Shown piece by piece: positions 9,312-20,953 of a stretch of 60,000 bases of DNA (positions are counted from its first letter, which is position 1; the number at the start of each line of letters is the position of its first letter). Source of the DNA: Liolophura sinensis (taxonomy: Eukaryota > Mollusca > Polyplacophora > Chitonida > Chitonidae); assembly GCF_032854445.1 (NCBI RefSeq), contig NC_088303.1, positions 7,759,501-7,819,500 on the forward strand, written 5' to 3'. A model generated the notes under the pieces. The model worked only from the letters and a program-made list of their open reading frames with translations. It had not been told where the DNA came from and ran no database searches. The translations under genes and the position numbers were made by a program.

Positions 9312-12300
9312 GTTTATCGTGTTGTAGTTGTTGGCAAGACAGATATCTATTAGTAGCCTGAGTGATGTCCACAAGCATGGACTATGAACTGGAACCTTTC
9401 AAGAACACATTAATGCATTTAGTTTTTGTAATTCTTACCCAATGTTTGAAGCAATTTGGACAAGTTTGGTTTGTCATGCTCATAGGGTCTTGTGATTTCC
9501 CCCTGCAGGATTCAATAAAATATCAAATGGCCCAAAATTTATTTAAAAAATCAGATGAAATTTGAATGATGCAGAGTAGTGATGTTTACAAATTTTCAAG
9601 CTTCAAATTGGCCTATTTTTTTCTAAATGATGCCTGTTTTTTTTTTTTCAAATATTATAGAATTAATTCAGTCTTCTAAAAATTCAAAAAAACGTTTTGT
9701 CAGATTTTTCTTCTATGTTACATTGATGACCAAATAAAGTTATGCCTCAGAGACAGTAAAATTTATTAAAAATCCACAGTTAACGGGGTTTAAAAAAAAT
9801 GAAGTAGGAAAACACACTAATATTTGACATTCATCCATATACATGTACATCCAGTTAAAACCCACCTACAGTACACCATGTTACCATTAGCTCCTTAGTT
9901 TTGTATGAAGACCTCCTTGAATTAGTCTTTGTTGTGTATTATTTTGGACCTACTTGTGCAGTTATATGCAGACAGGCCCACAACTATTCCATTGTCACAA
10001 AAGAGAACAGTGAGTATCTCAATGTGGGCTAGGATTTCCAGCTGTGAGCTGTGGTCCCGTTGATCGAATGAGCTGAATCACGTGACATATATTTGTCCAT
10101 CAGGCGTGGGGTGTGAATGTTCAAGCTTACTTGTGTAAATGACATTTAGAATAAATCATGTAGCATAATGACTTTACTGTCGAACTCAGTACGTGGAGAT
10201 CGAGTCGAGCTGTGAAGAAACCTGATATAGTGACAGGTGATTTACTTTGTCTATGTACACTTCAGACTTTCGTATGAATTGTCATACAAATAGCGCTGCA
10301 AGGTAAAGTGTTCTGAAGTTTCATTTTCAACAAGAGTAAGAAAAGAAAGGAAAACGTAAGCGGCAAGTGTTGAAAGGCCTGCGTGAAAAGAATATTTACA
10401 ATTTAGGCTTTAAATGTTCGAGAGAAAAAGCATCAAAACGGTAAAACAATGGTATCTTTTTGGGGAGCTGGAAAAGTTACAATGTCACTGAACAGTCAGA
10501 TGCTGGAACAGAAACGGGATTTAATAACAACAGGGACACGGACTCGCCGCACAATTGAGATCTAATCAGGACCCACGTCGACCCCTCAGATAATGCCGTG
10601 ACCATATACATTTGGTATTTAGCGATGCTTGTGAAGGAGATCTTTAAGAATAATCAGAAAATAATTTAAGAAAAAAACATGAGTGACAGTTTTTGTGTAT
10701 GTGTATATATATTTTAAATAAAAGTGAGCGTGTGGTGAGCACATGCGCAGTGTTGAAACATTGCAAATACCAGCAACAGTTTTAGATGCAGATGGTACCG
10801 TTACTTCATATATGATATATAGGGGTTTCATCTCTTTTATAACAATCTAAAGGCTTGAAGAGAAAATTGTAGAGGCGTTTAGAATGATTTGTTGGTTCTG
10901 TAATATGTCAAAAATATGGTAATGTTCAGGGCTCAGAATACACATCACGAATAAGTGGACCATTTCCACACCATTCACTCTTTAGCCTGGCCGCCTCCCC
11001 AAGGAACTTCCAAGCCGGTCCATTTTTCATAAGGAAACAAAGATATTTCCATCCACCAACAGAAAATTCAAAATTTTACATATACTACTCACAACCCCCA
11101 ACCCCTGACCGTCAAACAGATTCCCAACACCATTGCATACCAACAACTAAATGACCAAGAATTTTGGATAGGTAAAGATCAATACTTGTGATTATGGCGC
11201 TTTTTGGTGTGCTAGAGCCGATCAGGGAATTGAGTAATCATAAAATAAGTTTTTGTTTAATGCAGTACCACTATACATGATACGTAGCAACTAACAATGA
11301 CTTATAGTTAAACTTTCTTGTTTGTAGATGTGGCTATACTGTATCTTCGCACTAATTATGATGGATTTCCCCTTGTTGGTTTTCAGATTTTATACCTTTA
11401 CAATCATGTAAGAGAAAACAATCGAAGCTAAAAATTTACCGTAAACTGCATATCTTAATACCTCCACAAGAAAGAAGTAGCGTTAATGATAAACAAATAA
11501 TTTCAAATGTTATTTGAACAAGTCAGTGTAAGTATACATTGTGGGTTTACTTCTACTTTCTTATAGACTTGCACTGGAAGTTTTGTACATGTAGCTGCAA
11601 ATTTCGAATAAACATTTTATGTTGATTATTCTAATCAAAAGATAGTGAATCACAACGAAAGTAAGGTCATTTATCAAGCATTTCTAAGGAAAGCAATCTC
11701 ATTTGTATTAGAACATGTTACGGGCAACACCGAGTACTTGTGCTATAATGGTGGTTTTAATGTGAAGGCAGCGTATTTCACAAGCCGTTGATACTGTGAG
11801 CAATTTTTCCTGGGGAAGCAAATCTATATTTGGTTACAAAAGAGAGTTGTAGAAATATTTTCCTTCATGGAGCGTATTGGGACTCCGATCTCACAAGAGC
11901 CTGAGTCCGGGTTTTATGTATATAGTAATACTTGTAGGCTTGTATGCAGAAAATAGATTTAGGTTGAACGGAATAAAGAAAGAAAACTTACCAGTGGTGT
12001 GTTGTGTTTTTTGTTTGATTAATGGAATTCTTTAACATAAACCATATTGGTAAAATGAGATTTCGTGGTGTGCTGGTTTAAAGGTAAAATTTTGCCATAG
12101 AGCCGACTGTAATTTAAGACGCCGTCAGTATGGTTGAATGTGACTTAGTTGTCAGACACTCGGAGTTGTAAACCATCAAATGGTTTATTTAATTGTGCTT
12201 TAATATACAGAGGCTTTTGCAAGAAGCTGATTCTCAGTTCTTTCTTGAACGTACGCTCCAATTCCAACTTGTGCTAGCAGATCTATTCCAGATAATTCCA

Positions 12301-12377
12301 TTTGCTAAATACTACTTACTAATTCATCTGAACACAATGCCATTGTGAAAGGTATCTCTATTCGAACAACCGGCCAC
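9312..12377. other. Intergenic sequence without recognised gene
   Basis: AT-rich sequence between two convergent genes. It contains AATAAA hexamers such as 9514-9519, but no exon with family motifs or consistent splice structure. I see no clear mobile element here. Confidence 0.4.
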
Positions 12378-12562
12378 GATAACTCGGGCGGCTCCACTTA
12401 CTTGCCTTCGGTAAGTCGTCTCGGTGAAGCAGCACTAGATAAAAGAGCGGTGGAAATCCGTCCTGCAACAAGGAGGCACATTACATGCACTCTAAGGATT
12501 CCTTTGTTGTCATATTACTGAAAAATTGTTAAGTACGGCACTAAACACTCACGCACTCACTC
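12378..12562 (+). mobile_element. SINE-like copy (GTTAAGTACG / ACTC-tail family)
   Basis: Contains gtgaagcagcactagataa, aacaaggaggcacattac and aaaattgttaagtacggc, and ends in a cactcacgcactcactc tail. A second copy with the same segment order is at 35377-35515, about 80-85 percent similar by eye. The shared 3' end and simple-repeat tail support a retrotransposed short element. Confidence 0.65.
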
Positions 12563-12982
12563 TTTTCGAACAATGTTTTGTCGGCCGCGGCAGTGAATGG
12601 CTGCTCCATTTTGCGTTAAAGTAGCCTCCCCTTGATCATTTGTGTGTCGTCAGCATTTGTTGAAAAATGAAATTGGTCACATAACAATGATGGCGTGTTC
12701 GACCCTATCCCCCACTGGGTCAGCAGCTGCATGACTCTGGAGACTTTCTAGGACTAAATAGTTATCTTAGTTTCGGATCTTCCTTGTTTAACATCGCTTT
12801 CCTTTTCATATGTAGGCCTACAGCATTGTAAGTTGATAAGCAATATTGGTGAAACCAAGTAAATCATATAAAAAAATTGCAAACACCGGACATTACAGTG
12901 TTACGCCTGAGGAGGTGGCCGGAAAATATTAATTAAATAGCCAAGTTTTCTTAGATGTTACTTCGGAATTAATCTTTACATT

Positions 12983-13140
12983 AATTTATTTGAACGGGAT
13001 TTACTGCTGAACTTTCACATACAGACCTACGACAGAGGGCGAATTTTTATCACTTGAATGAAACCCAGACATGAAAAAACCATCTTAAGCGGAAGTTGGA
13101 TTCGAACCTGCGACCTCATTTGTCTTTGCTGCTCTGATAA
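12983..13140 (-). mobile_element. Possible tRNA-derived SINE fragment
   Basis: On the minus strand a pol III box B-like sequence (caggttcgaatccaac) precedes a tail of roughly 100 bp that ends in an AAAT-rich stretch. No matching second copy was found here, so the call rests on the box and tail only. Confidence 0.3.
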
Positions 13141-13199
13141 ATGATATCTGTATGTGTTATAGATCATACAGTGTTATACAGTGTATACAAAACTGTACA

Positions 13200-13307
13200 G
13201 CAACCTGCGGATGGTCGTGGATTTCCCCGGGCTCTGGCCGGTTTCCTGCCACCGTCTTATACGTGAAATATTCTTGAATACGACATAAAACACCGATCAA
13301 ATAAATA
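13200..13307 (+). mobile_element. 5'-truncated SINE, GCGTAAAAC / AAAT-tail family
   Basis: Matches the 3' half of the family seen complete at 40807-41081: caacctgcggatggtcgtgg, then gtgaaatattcttgaatac, and a tail of caaataaataa. The sequence is diverged. Confidence 0.65.
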
Positions 13308-15460
13308 ATTTTCTGAACTATCAGCTAGAAAGAAGAACTCATACGCATGAAAAAGGGACACGACACCAGACACTTCTGCCAGGAGATAAGAAAAGACGGA
13401 ATTTGCTGAGCTCAAAACCGAGTATTTTATTTCTTCCATCGTTAAATCCGTATAAACTATACATCGGTGGAAATCTTTCCCTACAATATATACATTATTA
13501 TCTTTTTTTGGTGACACAGACGTTCATTTCATATAATAGCACATAAAGCAATAAAGACTGAAGATACTAAAGAGTATTGTGACGATGAATACACAGTCAA
13601 GTTCATTAAAGCGAACGTTTCACCGGTCACACAAACGCCAGGGATATTCTGCTTTATGTTGGCTGGGATCTAACCCAGCCATTGGAATGATGACTGGCAC
13701 CCTATGTGGAACGCTGAAGTTTGATTAGCTCGCGGAATAACACACTGGCGTCGTTTATAAAATGAAACCATATTGATTAAATTGGTTGCCTTACCAGCTG
13801 CCTGCAATCAGACCAATAAATAGAGCACACGTGTATGCCTAAAGGATAGAAAAGTCTTTTATCCATAATAAAAAAGGGGGGAAAGATGGAGATATTTCCT
13901 TTCAAACGCGATTATTTATTGTGTTTGCCTGTGTAATTTCTATACATAAGACTGAATAATGCGATAGAAAATGCCTGAATCACAAGGCGAGAAAATGCCT
14001 GAATCACCTGATCATATGACCCAGTGTCAGAGGTCAGGTCGTGACCTTTGGCCCTTATCCAAAGCAAAAGCCTGGCTTTTAAACGTGTGACGTCAACTGA
14101 AAGCTGTCTGATGAATGGCAATGTTTAATAACACAGCACAACTGATGTAGATTTAACCAGGGACTGGACCACCTATGCCCGCGCAATGGTAACTCTGGTC
14201 AAAATTGATTTCATCATTTTTGTCTTACAATTGCATGAGTAATATGCTATCCATATGTTTACGCAACACTATGATACTGACACAATGGACTACACAGCTT
14301 AGACCAGAATTACACTAGGCCGGAAAGGATCCTATTATGTAGTATCGAACACGCTGAGAATATTTTCTGAATTGTTTCGTAGCAAAGTGCAACATAAATT
14401 AGAACATGCTCGGTATAAAACATAACAGCATAACATTCAATGACACACAAAACACACAATATCACAAAGAACTTATTTAACAAACGCTTATGTATACTAG
14501 GCAAATGTCCAAGCACACGGCCAACATGATGATGATAAATACTAACTAGTAACATTAACATTAAAACTGCAACAGGCCCATGTGAGGGTAAAGCTCGGTA
14601 TGAGCTACATGTATTTTGATACAGTACCAAAATGAATTCTGAGAAGGATAAATGATACAATAACAAACATGAGCTAGCTAATAGAGGTACAAATAACAGT
14701 AATGGTGTTTGAGTGTTTTGGTGAGAGGCATATGAACGAGTCGGGTATGAGCCATATATAAAGGGTACAAGAAGTAAAGGGTACAAGAAGTAAAGGGTAC
14801 AAGAAGTAAAGGGTACAAGAAGTAAAGGCAATAATCACTAACCACATGTATAAGGTGGCTATAAATGCTGCATGCTTCACTGCCATAGTTCGGCGTTCGG
14901 AAATAAGCCCAGGACAAATAAAAACATCCAGGAAAAGTTCCATGTGGCCCATGGTATAAAAACAAAATGGGTAACGTTTCTTTTCGATCTCGTGAACTTT
15001 GGCATGAATGTCAGACGATAGATGCAGATGACACTGGTGAACTGACGACTGGCTTACACACTACACTGGCGTGTTATTTTAATACAAGCCCCAGTAAGCT
15101 GTAAAACTGAATACAAAAACGCTGTACAAAAATAAAACCAAATCCATCCCATAGATAACGTTACGTGCTCGTAACTACCATGGTAACCAGTACCGACCAA
15201 GGTAGTTACGTACTTATAACATTACGGCGGCTTCATGGTCAGTCCAAAACGCCCTACCACCAACACCAACAATTTGGCAAGCAGGGAGCTGAGACCACCA
15301 GTGAAGCTGTAATGCAGGGAAATACAACACAGCAAACAAATTCCCAAACAGACACAGTATCTTGAAAAAAGTTTTGAAAAATAAAATTCCGATGATTTAT
15401 ATGCCTTGTAGTTTCCGTGTACATCGCATCTGTATTAGACGTTATTATGACTAAAGTAAC
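13308..15460. other. Intergenic sequence downstream of carbonic anhydrase
   Basis: Sequence beyond the carbonic anhydrase stop codon. The open frames at 14310-14965 on the minus strand are hydrophobic low-complexity readings across a 16-bp repeat. Positions 14288-14336 resemble 54484-54534 (ctacacagcttaga, then ggaaagg), a shared dispersed fragment. Confidence 0.4.
14762..14827. repeat. 16-bp tandem repeat, four copies
   Basis: Four consecutive copies of gggtacaagaagtaaa. Read on the minus strand it gives the repeated FTSCTLYFLYPLLLVP string, which explains the open frames there. Confidence 0.85.
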
Positions 15461-15466
15461 TTTAAT
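15461..15466 (-). terminator. Candidate poly(A) signal (ATTAAA) for carbonic anhydrase
   Basis: ATTAAA on the minus strand, about 175 nt past the stop codon. It is the nearest plausible hexamer I found; no downstream GU-rich element was tested. Another lies at 15078-15083. Confidence 0.25.
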
Positions 15467-15639
15467 ATTTGGTAATGTTTGTGCTAATATTTGGTCTTCA
15501 CTAGAAAGCTCAACTCGTGGATATACATATGGATCTATTGTGAAAGACATACACATATTAAGTTTGAAGGAAATCAGACAGAGCATTCCTGCTGGAGAGA
15601 GACCATAGCCCTGGGGAGGCACGGGGTTGGGACTGTCCT

Positions 15640-15762
15640 TTACTTGAAAGACGCTCGGACCTTCCTGTCGCCCACGGGCAGGGTAGGTCTGTTGTTATCC
15701 ACCATGTTGTGCTGCTGGGCGTTTGGACAATCTTCACATACAAGCGACCGCAGGGTCTTCAG
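15640..15762 (-). CDS. Carbonic anhydrase terminal exon 7
   Basis: A 123-nt exon ending in TAA (15642-15640). It reads [20 protein letters not shown], then [20 protein letters not shown]. The NxRPxxPxxxRxVxASF ending is typical of the cytosolic group, and the normal C-terminus argues against truncation. Confidence 0.95.
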   Translation of the reverse strand: MKTLRSLVCEDCPNAQQHNMVDNNRPTLPVGDRKVRASFK

Positions 15763-18700
15763 CTGAAAATTAAGAAAAAAAATGCAATGTACACGTAACT
15801 GACTGGCCAGTAGAAGCATCATATTGCGATCGTCAATAAAAGAAATAAATCATTAGCATCCACAGCGCTCTGTATAGTATACCGTGCAGATCGTACATCC
15901 TACGGTACAGACCAGACATATACAGCGATATCAATCTCGGGCTTCCTCTCTGGTCGTACGTGGCAAAGTACGTACCTGCGAATGGTCGTATCTTTCGAGC
16001 CCGGTTGGCTCCCACAATAATTACAATATGTTGCCACCGTCGTATAAGGAAAATATTGTTGAGTACTGTGCAGAACTCCAATCAAATAAATAAAGAAATA
16101 TACAGAGTGATATCGTGTTTGCTGGAAAATGACAAACGGGACATTGGGGAAAAGTTTTGCTTCTATCTTCATTTCTGTAATTGATTTTCAGCTCTTGCTT
16201 TGTGGTGAATTCTAAATTCCTTGACCACCTAAGATGTTATACCACACTTTCAATGTACAAGCCTCACAGCGCGTTCCTCTTCCAGTAGGCCAACGTTTTT
16301 TCAGACTGGCTGTGAATGTAATTAAGCATTGGGCTCAAGACATGCCTGGGTTTATTTCCTTATCCAAAAATCTACCTTATCTCTCTTTCTGATCTGACCA
16401 TCAAGTTTCTATAATCTTATCTGATGACCAATCGTGTATGGCAGCCAATCAATTTTCTGTCTCTTTTGTCATTTTATCATACCTGAGCCTCGGACATTTC
16501 TACACACTCTTGGAACACGATCCACGAGACACTCTCTGCGCATGGGGGCGTTGTCAGCGAGCCATCATACGTCCAGTATTTGGAAGTATTTCCTGAAAAA
16601 AAATAATCATGTGAACGTCAAACACAAAGAACCTGTAAGATATGTTTATTCAAATAACATCTCTGAGAGCGGATAAACTAAAATACCAACTTGATAAAAT
16701 ATTTGTACACAATATTAAGGTCATGGTTAGTCGTGCTAAAGGTGTTTTAACGTTAAAAAAAATAAATAAACTTTAAATACTAGGCCCTAATGCAGTCACA
16801 TTTAAATACGACTACGTACGAGTTACCTGCCGATTACCTGTAAATCAGGGAACACAATCAACGCTGATTGGCGCACGGTGGATAAAGTGGATCATACGTT
16901 AAAGACTCTTACCCCCGTCATACTTCAATACATAAATATCGTACTAATAAGCGTCCACCTCACTTAATCAGCTTAATCAGTTAATCAGCTTCAATCGTGC
17001 TTTCTTTTAAGAAAATGGTAAAGATATATTTGCTTAAAGGCCTTCTATAAAGCAGTGGCACAGACATATAAATCTTGTACGTGTGATAGTATTAATACCT
17101 GGAAGTAGGCATTGCGGGGAAAAACTGGAAATAGTGGAAGACTGCCCCTTAAACTTCACTTTTTCCATCGCCTCAGCTAACGTCTTAAAACCTGGGCATT
17201 CCTTTCCAGCCTAGGAAGATACATGTACCACAGGATTGTAAATATTTAAGAGAAGAATGAGGAGTACAATAACAGATGTCAAACCATTTGATGTAAAAAG
17301 CATCATCAGGAAGCAGATGCCCCTGTAATGTGTTTACGATGTCAGCAACGGTTTGTATAAACAAATTACGTAAGAATGTATACATCATTTAGAACATGTA
17401 TCGCTAATATTTGGATTCATGGTGACATTGGCTTTGTTTCACAGAATGAATTAGCGTATAGATTACACATAGGCTAAGGCATCCGAATCGAAATATGCAT
17501 TTTTGCAATGTAGTTTGGAGCGGCTGTATATATCAAAGTCACCAAAAGCGTGTGATTAATATACCGATTAGCTATCCACATATACGATCTTGTTGTCAAC
17601 GTCAGCAAAAAGAGGCATTTAACGAAACAACTGCACAACTGTAACAGGAGCCCGTCAACTTAATTTACAAACGAAACCCCTGATGATTTTATAATTGAAT
17701 AGTCCACAATTCTGGATAGTGCTTTCTTCGAATAAGCTATTAGGCAACGTAAACGCGCATACCAGCTTTGGTGAACACCAAATCTAAACATTTACGTAAC
17801 TGGATAGACTTGCTAGTACCTGGGATTCACAGAACTGCTCAAACTCCAGCCTCTTAATTTTATTTGACACACACTGAATCAATTCCACAATTCGGCTTTG
17901 GGTCTGATCTTCCAAGAAGCCTCGTTTGATTTCTTTCTTTTGGTGATAGATTCCAACGACGAGTTACGGGATGAATTCCGATAAAGCACCTGAAATTCGC
18001 TCACCTTGATAAGGACTCCGAGCACTGCCAGTCCATTGTCACTAGTGGCCGCCTCGCCGAATCCAGAGTATAGCTCGGTGTTCCAGTGAACCAGATGAAG
18101 CTTTTAGAGAAAGGGAAACAATTCACATTACATCTCTCAACTCACATAAAACCGAATTCTTTGCAATTTTAGTACTCCTATACAGAAACAGTATGATGTA
18201 TTGCGGTATATTTTAGTACTCCTATACAGAAACAGTATGATGTATTGCGGAATATTTTAGTACTCCTATACAGAAACAGTATGATGTATTGCGGTATATT
18301 TTAGTACCCCTATACAGAAACAGTATGATGTATTGCGGAATATTTTAGTACCCTTATACAGAAACAGTATGATGTATTGCGGTATATTTTAGTACTCCTA
18401 TACAGAAACAGTATGATGAATTGCGGAATATTTTAGTACCCCTATACAGAAACAGTATGATGAATTGCGGAATATTTTAGTACCCCTATACAGAAACAGT
18501 ATGATGTATTGCGGAATATTTTAGTACCCCTATACAGAAACAGTATGATCTTTTGAGGAATATTTTAGTACTCCTATACAGAAACAGTATGATGCATTGA
18601 GGAATATTTTAGTACCCCTATACAGAAACAGTATGATGTATTGAGGAATATTTTAGTACCCCTATACAGAAACAGTATGATGTTTTGAGGAATATTTTAG

Positions 18701-20781
18701 TACTCCTATACAGAAACAGTATGATGCATTGAGGAATATTTTAGTACTCCTATACAGAAACAGTATGATGTATTGCGGAATATTTTAGTACCCCTATACA
18801 GAAACAGTATGATCTATTGCGGAATATTTTCGAGTATATAAGTGAAAAATTCTTTATCATGGATTTGAACATGAATCAGATAAATAAAATGAATTTGAAA
18901 ATGACAGATTTAGCTGAACCATAGTGGCCTGAAGGACAGATTTAGCTGAATCATCGAGGTCTGAAGGACAGATTTAGCTGAACCATAGTGGCCTGAAGGA
19001 CAGATTTAGCTGAACCATAGTGGCCTGAAGGACAGATTTAGCTGAATCATCGAGGTCTGAAGGACAGATTTAGCTGAACCATAGTGGCCTGAAGGACAGA
19101 TTTAGCTGAATCATCGAGGTCTGAAGGACAGATTTAGCTGAACCATAGTGGCCTGAAGGACAGATTTAGCTGAATCATCGAGGTCTGAAGGACAGGCTTA
19201 CCTCAGCGGCATACATCTGCCCATTGACAGTGTGTTCTGAGCCCTTGTTGTTGGCGGAGCCCCAGTGCCAGTGAAACTGTTCCAGTCTGTACTTGTGTTT
19301 AAGTGGGCCTCCCGACAGGTCTGAAAGTAGGAGTAAAGAAAAACAAACTTTGACTTGCATGCGCACTAACGTGCTCTTCAACATCTGTTGAAGATTCCAT
19401 GTAACAATATTCCATGTAACAAGCCATTCGACTTAGTAATAGTGCTGTCATCAGAACTCTTATTATGCCAAAGATTTGTTACAGACTTAGTAATAGTGCT
19501 GTCATCAGAACTCTTATTATGCCAAAGATTTGTTACAGACTTAGTAATAGTGCTGTCATCAGAACTCTTATTATGCCAAAGATTTGTTACAGACTTAGTA
19601 ATAGTGCTGTCATCAGAACTCTTATTATGCCAAAGATTTGTTACAGTCTTAGCTTCTGGTAAATAAACTAGTGTCGGGTCTTCTTGTTTTAATGCTGAAC
19701 AAATTATGAACATTTATGGAGAAATACCTGCAATTAGTTAGTTGTGTTACAACAAGAAGTACTGCAGTCAATTTTACAGGACAGGAGTGTCAGCAATGGG
19801 ACAAACATGTAGTAACAAATATACACTCAAGTATTCACGGCCGCTATAAAACGCCGAGCGTAAAATGAGGAGATGACCTGTTGGGATGTTGTAGCTGTAG
19901 AAATAGGTCAGTTTTCCCCGTCTTCAGTGATAAAAGCAATTTCTACAACGACAATAAGCATGCAGTGCACTATTTCGCAACAATATTTTTTGTGGTGGAC
20001 GGACATGACTTGAATAGTGTATGTCAAGATGCAGTTTTCTTTGGTCAGATAACCATGCAGACTACATGCAGCCTATAGACTGCGTTGAACATAATCACCA
20101 AATGCATCAACAATACAGCTCAATTACAAACAGGCAGTGTCGTGTGACTTTTCGGAAGTTCAACGTGTATAACTGAATAAAACTGGCTCAGAAGCATATA
20201 GTGATGTCTTACAAACGACAATGTCCTGTTCACCTTTTCCCACTGGAATTACAAGATCGTCTAGGTAATTGTTTGCACGTAATTTGTGGGCGTTCACCAC
20301 CTTAGAGAAAGGGTTTTACTGTGCTTACCGCACGATGTCAATAACCTACTAATCGATGTAATACTCAGAAATTCTTAAACAGCCGAGGCCACTGAACCAG
20401 ACGACGTGGTAATAAACAAATGGGCAAAATCACTTCTAGTATGGTGTACATTATCTGGTTAGTTTCAAGCTTATTCATCGCCACACGACACCGGGGCCAT
20501 TTCACTGCGTTCTTTGAATTCATTCATGTGTGTCGAATCAGTTGGGGATCATGTGCTGTTTGATTAGACCCACGTTAGATTCAGATAAGAAACTATAGTT
20601 TGCAGACGCGTGTATCAGACCAGTCAATGATAATGATTACTGTTTTAGATGGTCAGACAATTAACGCGGTGTTTAACAATCCCCGGAGGAAAAAACACCC
20701 GGCTCACATGACACTACAAAATGATGATTGTAACGTCAGTTCATTCATACTCAAAACCGTTCGGAAAACGTTCTATATACC

Positions 20782-20851
<70 letters not shown>

Positions 20852-20903
20852 TATATATATATATATGATTATGTTCAACGCAGTCTATAGGCTGCATGTA
20901 GTC

Positions 20904-20953
<50 letters not shown>

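Noticed and set aside
14310-14965. Hydrophobic minus-strand frames resembling membrane proteins
   Set aside because: The hydrophobicity comes from a 16-bp repeat read in frame; there are no splice or family signals.
18166-19195. CRISPR-like regular arrays of 44 and 32 bp
   Set aside because: Pure tandem repeats with no variable spacers, located within a eukaryotic gene.
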